Assembly (NCBI GenBank): GCA_009774585.1
Contig: VSOA01000265.1
Coordinates: forward strand, 1 to 5,265
Direction: 5' to 3'
Source of the DNA: Lachnospiraceae bacterium
Lineage (GTDB): Bacteria; Bacillota; Clostridia; Lachnospirales; Lachnospiraceae
Length of the DNA stretch: 5,265 nucleotides
The position numbers and the translations under genes are program-made. The notes beneath the pieces are model-generated. The model searched no databases and was not told the DNA's origin. It worked only from the letters and a program-made list of their open reading frames with translations. The first letter of the stretch is position 1, and each line of letters starts with the position of its first letter. Below are positions 1-5,265 of this stretch, in pieces.

Positions 1-66
1 ATAGCTCAATGGTAGAGCACGCGGCTGTTAACCGCGGGGTTGTAGGTTCGAGCCCTACTCGGGGAG
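1..66 (+). tRNA. tRNA-Asn (GTT anticodon), 5' end cut by window edge
   Basis: This is the 3' part of an asparagine tRNA. The window begins at the last base of the 5' acceptor strand, so about six bases are missing. The D arm, anticodon arm, T arm and 3' acceptor strand are all present. The anticodon stem is 20-24 paired with 32-36, and its seven-base loop (25-31) carries GTT at 27-29, which reads Asn codons AAC and AAU. The T stem GTAGG/CCTAC is intact. The 3' acceptor strand TCGGGGA (59-65) is followed by G at 66, the discriminator base expected for bacterial tRNA-Asn. CCA is not encoded, so it must be added by the CCA-adding enzyme. Confidence 0.95.
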
Positions 67-73
67 TTGTATG

Positions 74-105
74 AAGCCATAGATATTGATGTCTATGGTT
101 TTTTT
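74..105 (+). terminator. intrinsic terminator after tRNA-Asn
   Basis: A seven-base-pair perfect stem, CCATAGA (77-83) with TCTATGG (92-98), can be extended outward by A/T and G-T pairs. It is followed by an uninterrupted run of seven T (99-105). It starts eight bases after the tRNA ends, so it should end the tRNA-Asn transcript and insulate the downstream kinase gene from it. Confidence 0.88.
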
Positions 106-155
106 GTGTATCAGAATAAATTTAACTTACTTTAATGATTTGCCAGCATATAATA

Positions 156-185
156 TTGACATAAAAACCAATGGAAAGATATAAT
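156..185 (+). promoter_or_regulatory. sigma-A-type promoter of the kinase gene
   Basis: A perfect -35 hexamer TTGACA (156-161) and a perfect -10 hexamer TATAAT (180-185) are separated by 18 bases. Transcription would start near 192, leaving a leader of about 67 bases before the ATG at 259. A second TATAAT (149-154) lies just upstream, but it has only a poor -35 candidate (TTACTT at 127-132, 16-base spacer) and may be an accessory or chance match. The upstream tRNA-Asn terminator means this promoter is probably the main one for the kinase and lipoprotein genes. Confidence 0.72.
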
Positions 186-200
186 TATTTTGCAATAAAA

Positions 201-235
201 TGTGAATAGTGTCGGAACAATTTGTGATTGGCACT
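201..235 (+). promoter_or_regulatory. kinase leader with short direct and inverted repeats (possible operator)
   Basis: Between the predicted transcription start and the ribosome binding site lie TGTGAATAG (201-209) and TGTGATTGG (223-231). They match at 7 of 9 bases with starts 22 bases apart, about two DNA turns. The same stretch can fold with AGTGTC (208-213) pairing to GGCACT (230-235), including one G-T pair, around ACAA-T-TTGT (217-225). It could be an operator for a response regulator or a weak leader hairpin. The repeats are short and may be chance. Confidence 0.25.
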
Positions 236-258
236 AGTAAGAGGGGAATGGGAATAAA

Positions 259-2838
259 ATGAGAAAAAAGCAGGATATTAAAGGTAGGAACAAAGGTGTT
301 TCCTTGTTTTTTTCTATTATGTTAGTTTTTGGTATTTTAGGCATTATTGTGATTTCCGTATCGCACAAAATTTCTAAGGAAATGGGAGCGTCCGCTGTCC
401 AGAATTTGAGTGAGACTCTGGACTTAATTGAGAGCACAATAGAGGCGATTTTAAATAAGGAAGCAGAATATCAACAGCTCATGGCACAAGAGATTGCGGC
501 AGCCAAAGAGCCGGAGGAATATATCACCCATTATACGAAAAATCAAACAATGGCGAAGATTTCATTAGTTCGTACGGGAGAGACGGAAGGTATTTCGAGT
601 ACGGGAGAGACATTTACGGAAGATGAACTGGATTTTACGGCCGGTGGGACAGTTGACGGAGTGGAAATTTCTAAGTCATATCTGAATTATATGGGGACAT
701 GGGCTTATACCATGAAATGCCCTGTTACGAAAGACGGTCAGGATATAGCATCTTTGTATGTGGAATATGTATATGATTCGTTTGATAAATCATTGCCGGA
801 GGGGTTTTATAATAAAAAGGCAATGCTTTATATTATGGATGCGGAAACAGAGAGATTTGTGCTAAAACCGAAAGGAATGGGTGAACGCAGTGCAGGTCAT
901 TTGAATCTGTCTGATTTTTATAGGGCGAATGATATTCAAGAGGAAGAAATTAGAGCAGAGATTACCGAATGCTTGAAAAATAGTGAAAATATCATGTTCT
1001 ACCATGATATTAGAGGTAAGGATTCTCTGAATTATATGTGGTCAGTCAATGGTGGGACGATATATCTGATTGGCTACGTTCCGATTGAAGCAATCCAGCA
1101 GGAAGGAGCAACTGTTAATCAGAATATTTTTATTGTTGTTGCTGTTATGCTGATTGCATTTTTCCTTTGCTGTGTTCTGTATTATCTAAACCAGAGACAA
1201 CAGAATAAGATCAGGGAAGAGCGGGAGAAGGAGAGAGAAATTCATAACAAGCAATTGGCTGAGGCGTTACAGGCAGCGCAGATTGCAAGTAACTCTAAAA
1301 CGACTTTTTTGTCTAATATGTCACATGATATTCGTACACCGATGAATGCGGTTATTGGATTTACAACGCTGCTTGACAAGGATGCGGAGAACCCTGACAA
1401 GGTACGGGAATATACGAAGAAGATAATGGCATCCGGACAGCATTTGCTTAGCTTGATTAATGATATTCTGGATGTGTCCAAGATTGAGAGCGGCAAAGTT
1501 GTATTGACTGTTGAAGAATTTACTTTGAACGATTTGGTTTCTTCTGTCGATGCGATCATACGTCCGATGGCACATGCGAGAGAACAGAATTTTTTTGTTG
1601 AAGTGACGGGCATTAAGCACGAACATTTATTGGGTGATGAGACCAGAATTAATCAGATTTTGATTAATCTTCTTTCTAATGCGGTAAAGTATACGCCTAA
1701 AGGCGGTAATATCTGGTTTCGGATTATTGGTCTCAAACAGCGTTCCAGCCAGTACGAACATATCAGGATTGAAGTGGAAGATAACGGTTATGGTATGACG
1801 CCGGAATATTTGAAAACGATTTTTGATGCGTTTACCCGGGCGGAGAACAGTACGACGAACAAAGTGCAAGGCACAGGTCTTGGAATGGCGATTACCAAAA
1901 ACATCATTGAACTGATGGGTGGAACGATAGAGGTTTTCAGTGAAGTAGACAAAGGAAGTCTTTTTAGGGTCGATTTAGAGTTCCGCATACCGGAAGGACA
2001 AGCGGATAAGCAATTTTGGACTGACAAGGGCATATCTCGGATTCTGGCGGCAGATGAAGATAAGGAGGTATGCAGCAATATAGAAATGTTGATGGATGAA
2101 GTGGGAGTTTGCGTGGACAAGGCGCAAAGCCTGAGCGCGGCACTTGCTTTTATGAAGGAGAAGTCTGCAAAGGATTATCAAGTTATTTTATTGGATTCGG
2201 GTCTATTGGATTCGGAGAGCGGGTATACGGTGCAAAGTATCAGAGACAGTGTTCCGGATACAACGTTGATTTTCTTCCTTACGGATTATGCCGCGGACGA
2301 GGTAGATAGGATATCACAGACAGAGAACACGGGATTGCTCTCAAAGCCGTTTTTTATATCTGCATTGAAAGAAAAAATATTGGAGATGCAGGCAGAAACA
2401 GGTGAAACAAGTCAATTGGAGAAGGAAGAAGAAAACGATCTTGAAGGAATGTATTTCCTTGCCGCAGAGGACAATGAAATTAATGCTGAGATTCTGCGTG
2501 AAATTTTGTCAATGGAGAATGCAGGTGTTGAGATTGTTGAAAATGGTAAATTAGCAGTAGAGCGTTTTGCGAACTCAAGTGAAAATGAGTTTGATGCGAT
2601 CTTAATGGATGTGCAAATGCCTGTTATGAATGGGTACGATGCCACAAGGGCAATCAGGGCATTGGAACGCGAGGATGCACTGGAAATACCGATTATAGCC
2701 ATGACGGCGAATGCTTTTGCGGAAGATGAGAAGGAAGCGCTGAATGCGGGGATGAATGTCCATTTGGCAAAACCTATCAATGTTGAGTTGCTAAAACAGG
2801 TAATTAGACAATATACAAAAAGCGGAAATGCCAAATGA
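259..2838 (+). CDS. membrane hybrid sensor histidine kinase (Cache-like, HisKA, HATPase, REC, REC)
   Basis: This is a two-component sensor kinase of 859 residues in the cytoplasmic membrane. TM1 is about 14-35 after a basic N terminus. The extracellular region of about 250 residues resembles a double Cache/PAS-like ligand sensor (inferred from its pattern). TM2 is about 290-310. A charged coiled-coil linker (311-345) follows, with no obvious HAMP. HisKA carries the H box with the phosphoacceptor His356. The HATPase domain has the N box (N470, N474), G1 (D508-x-G-x-G512), F box (F522, F525) and G2 (GTGLG, 538-542), so the kinase should be active. REC1 (593-705) keeps acidic D599/E600/D601, phospho-Asp646, T675 and K696. 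REC2 (731-850) keeps E737/D738, phospho-Asp784, T816 and K838. No Hpt or DNA-binding domain follows, so output needs a separate phosphotransferase or regulator. ATG 259 is preferred because the next Met lies inside TM1. Its ribosome site (GAGGGG, 241-246) is modest and rather distant. Confidence 0.95.
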   Translation: MRKKQDIKGRNKGVSLFFSIMLVFGILGIIVISVSHKISKEMGASAVQNLSETLDLIESTIEAILNKEAEYQQLMAQEIAAAKEPEEYITHYTKNQTMAKISLVRTGETEGISSTGETFTEDELDFTAGGTVDGVEISKSYLNYMGTWAYTMKCPVTKDGQDIASLYVEYVYDSFDKSLPEGFYNKKAMLYIMDAETERFVLKPKGMGERSAGHLNLSDFYRANDIQEEEIRAEITECLKNSENIMFYHDIRGKDSLNYMWSVNGGTIYLIGYVPIEAIQQEGATVNQNIFIVVAVMLIAFFLCCVLYYLNQRQQNKIREEREKEREIHNKQLAEALQAAQIASNSKTTFLSNMSHDIRTPMNAVIGFTTLLDKDAENPDKVREYTKKIMASGQHLLSLINDILDVSKIESGKVVLTVEEFTLNDLVSSVDAIIRPMAHAREQNFFVEVTGIKHEHLLGDETRINQILINLLSNAVKYTPKGGNIWFRIIGLKQRSSQYEHIRIEVEDNGYGMTPEYLKTIFDAFTRAENSTTNKVQGTGLGMAITKNIIELMGGTIEVFSEVDKGSLFRVDLEFRIPEGQADKQFWTDKGISRILAADEDKEVCSNIEMLMDEVGVCVDKAQSLSAALAFMKEKSAKDYQVILLDSGLLDSESGYTVQSIRDSVPDTTLIFFLTDYAADEVDRISQTENTGLLSKPFFISALKEKILEMQAETGETSQLEKEEENDLEGMYFLAAEDNEINAEILREILSMENAGVEIVENGKLAVERFANSSENEFDAILMDVQMPVMNGYDATRAIRALEREDALEIPIIAMTANAFAEDEKEALNAGMNVHLAKPINVELLKQVIRQYTKSGNAK

Positions 2839-2885
2839 GTAGTATTTTGGAAAAAAGAAATTTTCATGTAATTTTGTATATCAGT

Positions 2886-2890
2886 GGAGG
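2886..2890 (+). promoter_or_regulatory. ribosome binding site that fixes the lipoprotein start
   Basis: GGAGG lies five bases before the ATG at 2896. An in-frame GTG at 2884 would place this site inside the coding sequence and leave that GTG without its own ribosome site, so ATG 2896 is the supported start. Confidence 0.88.
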
Positions 2891-2895
2891 CAATT

Positions 2896-4221
2896 ATGAA
2901 ATTTGGCGGGAAAGGAAATATCGTAAGACTTGCGGCAACGTGTTTAGTGGGAACGTTCATTGTTATGGCAACAGCGTGCGGGAGTGATGATGGAGCTAAT
3001 GTAAATTTAGTTACAACACAGGAAAGTAATGACAGAATCGTTAATTTATTCAGTCCCATGGAGAAAACAGAGGCTGACGTTGAGAATACAGCCAGAAGCG
3101 CGGCAGATAAGACGATTATGCTCGCAGAAGAAAAACTCGGTGTACAAGTAGGATACGTGACTTATACGGCGGAAGACTATCAGGATAAAACATATGATGA
3201 AGTAACGCTTGACAGAGCACGAAATAATATGGACGACTTATACTTGCTTAATCCGGACACAATCCGGATATTAGCGGAGGAAGATGAGCTGCGGGATTTA
3301 TCAGGACTCGACTGTACTAAGAATCTGCGGGATGTTGTGCTTGCGGCAAATGTTGTAGAGGGGAAATTGGTCGCAATTCCGCAGGAAGTTGTGGCTTATG
3401 GGCTGTTTATTAATAAAGACATGTTTGACCAATATAATCTTGAATTACCGGAAACACCGGAAGATTTTCTGGAATGCTGCAGAGTGTTTAAAGAGAATGG
3501 AATTGAGACTCCGGTAGGCGCTAACAGGTGGTGGCTGGAAAATTTTGTATTAGCACAAGCATATGCGGATTTATATAATGGCGGAAATACAGAGGCAGAG
3601 ATTGCGGCTTTGAACAATGGAAAGAGCAAGTACAGTGATTATATGCGTCCGGGATTTGAATTCCTGCAGGAAATGATAGATCAGGGTTATATTGATGCAG
3701 AAAAGGCATATATGAGTGAGGCGATTGAAGGAGAAGGCGCAGATTTTCTCGCGCAGAAGACGCCGATTGTCATGGCATATTGGGGCGCCGCCAATACGGA
3801 TACCGCCTATGGAGACACAGACTTTGAAATGCTGGTCATCGGATTTCCAAGCAGTCGTGGTCAAATGCCGGTTATACCTATGACGGGGTTTGGAGTAGGC
3901 ATTAATGCAGCGCATGCAGAGGACGCTATGGCGACGCTCGACATTATGCTTTCCGATGAGGCGCTTCAAATCTATGCGGAAACTAATAGAGTCATTTCGC
4001 CTTCGAAGAATGTGGAGGTGGAGTGTGCTGAGGCATTGAAGCCGCTAAACGATAAGATTCAGGAGAATATATATGTTCTTGGCTCCAATGCAGGAATGGA
4101 TGTGGAGCAGTGGGGCAATACATGCCTGATTGTGCGAGACCTGTTAAACGGCACTACTGTGGACGAATGTATGGAGAAGTTTGACCAATTACAGGAAGAA
4201 GCATTGCGTAAGAAACAATAA
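2896..4221 (+). CDS. extracellular solute-binding lipoprotein (ABC family 1, sugar-type), probable kinase partner
   Basis: This 441-residue protein is exported and lipid-anchored on the outer face of the membrane. The signal peptide has basic K2, K6 and R11, a hydrophobic core, and a lipobox ending ATAC, with Cys28 as the lipidated residue. The mature part reads as a family 1 extracellular solute-binding protein. The hinge-region pattern YGLFINKDMFDQY (168-180) followed by LPETPEDFLE (184-193) is typical of sugar-binding members. The adjacent Trp212-Trp213 and the later AYWGAAN stretch near W296 could supply aromatic stacking for a carbohydrate; the ligand is inferred, not known. The length is usual for the family. 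The mature protein has six further cysteines (140, 194, 195, 377, 410, 425). The gene starts 57 bases after the kinase with no terminator between, so it is probably co-transcribed. No permease or ATPase gene is in view, which favours a sensory role over transport, though remote permeases cannot be excluded. Confidence 0.9.
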   Translation: MKFGGKGNIVRLAATCLVGTFIVMATACGSDDGANVNLVTTQESNDRIVNLFSPMEKTEADVENTARSAADKTIMLAEEKLGVQVGYVTYTAEDYQDKTYDEVTLDRARNNMDDLYLLNPDTIRILAEEDELRDLSGLDCTKNLRDVVLAANVVEGKLVAIPQEVVAYGLFINKDMFDQYNLELPETPEDFLECCRVFKENGIETPVGANRWWLENFVLAQAYADLYNGGNTEAEIAALNNGKSKYSDYMRPGFEFLQEMIDQGYIDAEKAYMSEAIEGEGADFLAQKTPIVMAYWGAANTDTAYGDTDFEMLVIGFPSSRGQMPVIPMTGFGVGINAAHAEDAMATLDIMLSDEALQIYAETNRVISPSKNVEVECAEALKPLNDKIQENIYVLGSNAGMDVEQWGNTCLIVRDLLNGTTVDECMEKFDQLQEEALRKKQ

Positions 4222-4253
4222 CTTTAAAATGCTTTAAAAAATATAAATTTCCC

Positions 4254-4282
4254 TTGCCAAATGCACCCGGGTATGGTAAGAT
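4254..4282 (+). promoter_or_regulatory. upstream promoter (P1) of the tRNA-Glu/tRNA-Cys operon
   Basis: A -35-like TTGCCA (4254-4259, 5 of 6 to consensus) is separated by 17 bases from TAAGAT (4277-4282, 4 of 6). The sequence TGG directly before TAAGAT supplies an extended -10 TGn element. Transcription would begin near 4289, about 68 bases before tRNA-Glu. The half of the inverted repeat at 4263-4269 lies in its spacer. Confidence 0.5.
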
Positions 4283-4314
4283 AATCTCCGTTAGGTTATC
4301 ATTTACACGGGTGC
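4263..4314 (+). repeat. nested inverted repeat upstream of tRNA-Glu
   Basis: The outer arms GCACCCG (4263-4269) and CGGGTGC (4308-4314) are perfectly complementary. Inside them, GTAAGATAA (4276-4284) can pair with TTATC (4296-4300) and TTAC (4303-4306), leaving a two-base bulge and an 11-base loop. The right arm is followed by GCATAG, not a T run, so it is not a normal intrinsic terminator. It overlaps the P1 -10 and spacer and the region just before the second TATAAT, so it could be an operator, a cruciform or a structured leader. Confidence 0.6.
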
Positions 4315-4327
4315 TGCATAGTATAAT
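4302..4327 (+). promoter_or_regulatory. downstream promoter (P2) of the tRNA-Glu/tRNA-Cys operon
   Basis: A perfect TATAAT (4322-4327) sits 29 bases before the tRNA-Glu 5' end, a good position for a stable-RNA promoter. The best -35 match, TTTACA (4302-4307, 5 of 6), is only 14 bases away. TTATCA (4296-4301) would give 20. Neither spacer is ideal, so the -10 is better supported than the -35. Confidence 0.5.
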
Positions 4328-4356
4328 ATAGCAAAAGCGCCGGAAAGTAATGACAA

Positions 4357-4428
4357 GGCTCCATGGTCAAGCGGTTAAGACATCGCCCTTTCACGGCGGT
4401 AACACGGGTTCGATTCCCGTTGGAGTCA
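4357..4428 (+). tRNA. tRNA-Glu (TTC anticodon)
   Basis: This is a complete 72-base glutamate tRNA. The acceptor strands GGCTCCA (4357-4363) and TGGAGTC (4421-4427) pair along all seven positions with one G-T pair, and A4428 is the discriminator. The D stem GTC/GAC is present. The anticodon stem 4383-4387 pairs with 4395-4399, and the loop carries TTC at 4390-4392, reading GAA and GAG. The T arm CGGG-TTCGATT-CCCG is intact. CCA is not encoded. It is probably transcribed together with the tRNA-Cys that follows 26 bases later. Confidence 0.97.
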
Positions 4429-4454
4429 TTAGGTTATACAATTTATATATTTGT

Positions 4455-4525
4455 GGTGACTTAGCCAAGTGGTAAGGCCCCGGTCTGCAACACCGTTATC
4501 GCCGGTTCAAATCCGGCAGTCACCT
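4455..4525 (+). tRNA. tRNA-Cys (GCA anticodon)
   Basis: This is a complete 71-base cysteine tRNA. The acceptor strands GGTGACT (4455-4461) and AGTCACC (4518-4524) are perfectly complementary. The discriminator T4525 is the U73 identity base characteristic of tRNA-Cys. The anticodon loop CTGCAAC carries GCA at 4487-4489, reading UGC and UGU. The T arm GCCGG-TTCAAAT-CCGGC is intact. CCA is not encoded. It is the second and last gene of the small tRNA operon, ending directly before a strong terminator. Confidence 0.97.
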
Positions 4526-4526
4526 T

Positions 4527-4560
4527 AAAAAGATTCCGAAGTGATTCGGAATCTTTTTTT
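4527..4560 (+). terminator. strong, probably bidirectional intrinsic terminator with GNRA loop
   Basis: The ten-base-pair perfect stem AGATTCCGAA (4531-4540) with TTCGGAATCT (4545-4554) closes a GTGA tetraloop of the stable GNRA type. It is flanked by AAAA before (4527-4530) and six more T after (4555-4560), making seven T in a row with the last stem base. It ends the tRNA operon. Read on the other strand it also has a T run (five T), so it can serve the converging minus-strand gene whose stop codon is at 4597-4599. Confidence 0.93.
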
Positions 4561-4596
4561 GCGCAGATGGTTTGTTTTGAAAGTTAATATATTATA

Positions 4597-5166
4597 CTAT
4601 ACGGAGACATTTACCTTAGTTCCTCCGCCTTGAGCGGCACTGCTTCTGTCGGCAGCGCCGGAAGAGGAATAAAAGACGGGGGCGTCGGGCAGATTAGCGG
4701 CAATGGCGCCGGCAGATTGACTTGCCAGTGAACTTCCTTCAGGGCTGATTTCTACGCTGTCTGCCTTGGGCTTTTGGGGTACTGCATTGGTATCGTCTGA
4801 CAGATGTTCGGATGTGGGCAGATTGGAACTATTTTCCGTATTTTTAGTTTCTTTCTGTGCGTCGAGTCTTTCGGCTTCTTTTTGTTCCTCAGCTTTTTTG
4901 CGTTCTTCGCGGCGTTTTTCAATCGCCTCTTCACGAGCCAGTTTTTCTTCTTCTCTGGCTTCTTCCGCCTCTTCCTTCATGCCTTCATCAGCTTTATCCT
5001 TATACTGATAGGCATGATCTTCAAAGTCTCTGACGTATCCCATTGCCCGTTCCATAGTTGCGGTATCGCCTTTGCGGCGAGCCTCTTTAAAAACCCGCAT
5101 GGGGACATTTGTCATATCCATATTGGTACGTGCGCCAATCAGACCTTCCATTGTTTTTGCATGCAT
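4597..5166 (-). CDS. charged coiled-coil protein of unknown function
   Basis: I do not recognise a named family for this 189-residue protein. Residues 1-56 are a compact, probably helical head with basic and Met-rich stretches. Residues 57-107 are almost entirely Glu, Lys, Arg and Ala, and should form a long single helix or coiled coil. Residues 108-135 are a polar, probably disordered linker. DSVEISPEG (136-144) resembles a short motif I associate with several uncharacterised Clostridia proteins. The tail is rich in Ser, Ala and Gly and ends VNVSV. There is no signal peptide, membrane segment or cysteine, so it is probably cytoplasmic. The start at 5166 is supported by AAGGAGG (5176-5182 on the minus strand), nine bases upstream. 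The gene converges on the tRNA operon and probably shares its terminator. The clear ribosome site and intact 570-base frame argue for a real gene. Confidence 0.85.
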   Translation of the reverse strand: MHAKTMEGLIGARTNMDMTNVPMRVFKEARRKGDTATMERAMGYVRDFEDHAYQYKDKADEGMKEEAEEAREEEKLAREEAIEKRREERKKAEEQKEAERLDAQKETKNTENSSNLPTSEHLSDDTNAVPQKPKADSVEISPEGSSLASQSAGAIAANLPDAPVFYSSSGAADRSSAAQGGGTKVNVSV

Positions 5167-5175
5167 AAGTCTTTT

Positions 5176-5182
5176 CCTCCTT
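5176..5182 (-). promoter_or_regulatory. ribosome binding site of the coiled-coil protein gene
   Basis: On the minus strand AAGGAGG lies nine bases before the ATG at 5164-5166. It is a near-perfect Shine-Dalgarno match and fixes that start over the later in-frame Met codons (residues 6, 16 and 18). Confidence 0.88.
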
Positions 5183-5210
5183 TTGATGATAATAACTTCT
5201 CGGAATCTTC

Positions 5211-5230
5211 AGCCCTTATTTTACAAGGCT
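5211..5230. repeat. small inverted repeat in the upstream region of the coiled-coil gene
   Basis: AGCCCTT (5211-5217) can pair with AAGGCT (5225-5230), with one bulged C, around a seven-base A/T-rich loop. No T run follows directly on either strand, so it is not a convincing terminator. It lies where the promoter of the minus-strand gene would be expected and could be an operator. Apart from this and the ribosome site, I see nothing assignable from 5183 to the window end. Confidence 0.3.
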
Positions 5231-5265
5231 TTCAGGCTCCCTTTTTCAAAAATCACCCACTTTTT

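Noticed and set aside
248..262. Four-codon upstream frame (ATG at 248) overlapping the kinase start by ATGA
   Set aside because: The GAGGGG stretch ends one base before this ATG, too close to serve it, and such a short frame is easily explained by chance.
2884..2895. GTG start at 2884 for the lipoprotein, adding four residues
   Set aside because: The GGAGG at 2886-2890 would lie inside this reading and is ideally placed for ATG 2896, which also gives a normal lipoprotein signal peptide.
2412..3059. Minus-strand open frame of 215 codons
   Set aside because: It lies opposite the kinase REC2 and the lipoprotein signal peptide, both of which have clear family motifs. It has no ribosome site and shows the Ser/Ile-rich composition of an antisense shadow.
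4222..4250. Terminator for the kinase-lipoprotein operon from the CTTTAAA repeats
   Set aside because: The two CTTTAAA copies are mainly a direct repeat in an A/T-rich stretch. Any stem is very short and lacks G-C pairs.
4766..5008. Plus-strand open frame of 80 codons, rich in Ser and Phe
   Set aside because: It is antisense to the Glu/Lys-rich helix of the minus-strand gene, which by itself explains the Ser/Phe/Leu-rich translation.
5218..5249. Promoter for the coiled-coil gene from TTGAAA (5244-5249) and TAAAAT (5218-5223), minus strand
   Set aside because: The spacer is 20 bases and the -10 lacks a clear extended element, so it is too weak to list as a feature.
1..5265. CRISPR array, insertion sequence, integrase, toxin-antitoxin pair or phage defence genes
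   Set aside because: I saw no regularly spaced repeats, no transposase or integrase motifs and no terminal inverted repeats. All sizeable genes are accounted for by the sensor pair, the tRNAs and the coiled-coil protein.

Overview
The window looks like chromosomal DNA of a low-to-moderate GC anaerobic Firmicute, most plausibly a Lachnospiraceae-type gut Clostridium. The reasons are strong GGAGG ribosome binding sites, tRNA genes that do not encode CCA, a large hybrid sensor kinase beside an orphan solute-binding lipoprotein, and a charged coiled-coil hypothetical protein. The assignment comes from style and remembered family resemblance, not from a search.

Layout. Positions 1-66 are the 3' part of a tRNA-Asn gene cut by the window edge, followed by its intrinsic terminator (74-105). 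A good sigma-A-type promoter (156-185) and a 5' leader precede a two-gene plus-strand unit. Its first gene (259-2838) is an 859-residue membrane hybrid histidine kinase: TM, Cache-like extracellular domain, TM, coiled coil, HisKA, HATPase, REC, REC. Its second gene (2896-4221) is a 441-residue lipoprotein of the family 1 (sugar-type) ABC solute-binding fold. The 57-base gap between them has no terminator. Next comes a compact regulatory stretch (4254-4327) with two promoter-like elements and a nested inverted repeat. It is followed by tRNA-Glu(UUC), tRNA-Cys(GCA) and a strong, probably bidirectional terminator (4527-4560). On the minus strand, 4597-5166 encodes a 189-residue coiled-coil protein of unknown function that converges on that terminator.

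How the parts may work together. The kinase and the lipoprotein are probably co-transcribed. No permease, ATPase or DNA-binding response regulator is visible, so the most economical reading is a signalling pair: the lipoprotein binds an extracellular ligand and presents it to the Cache-like domain. That is an inference. The tRNA genes and the minus-strand gene appear to be unrelated neighbours. The most interesting items are the kinase plus orphan binding-protein pair with its open phosphorelay, and the nested inverted repeat over the tRNA promoters.
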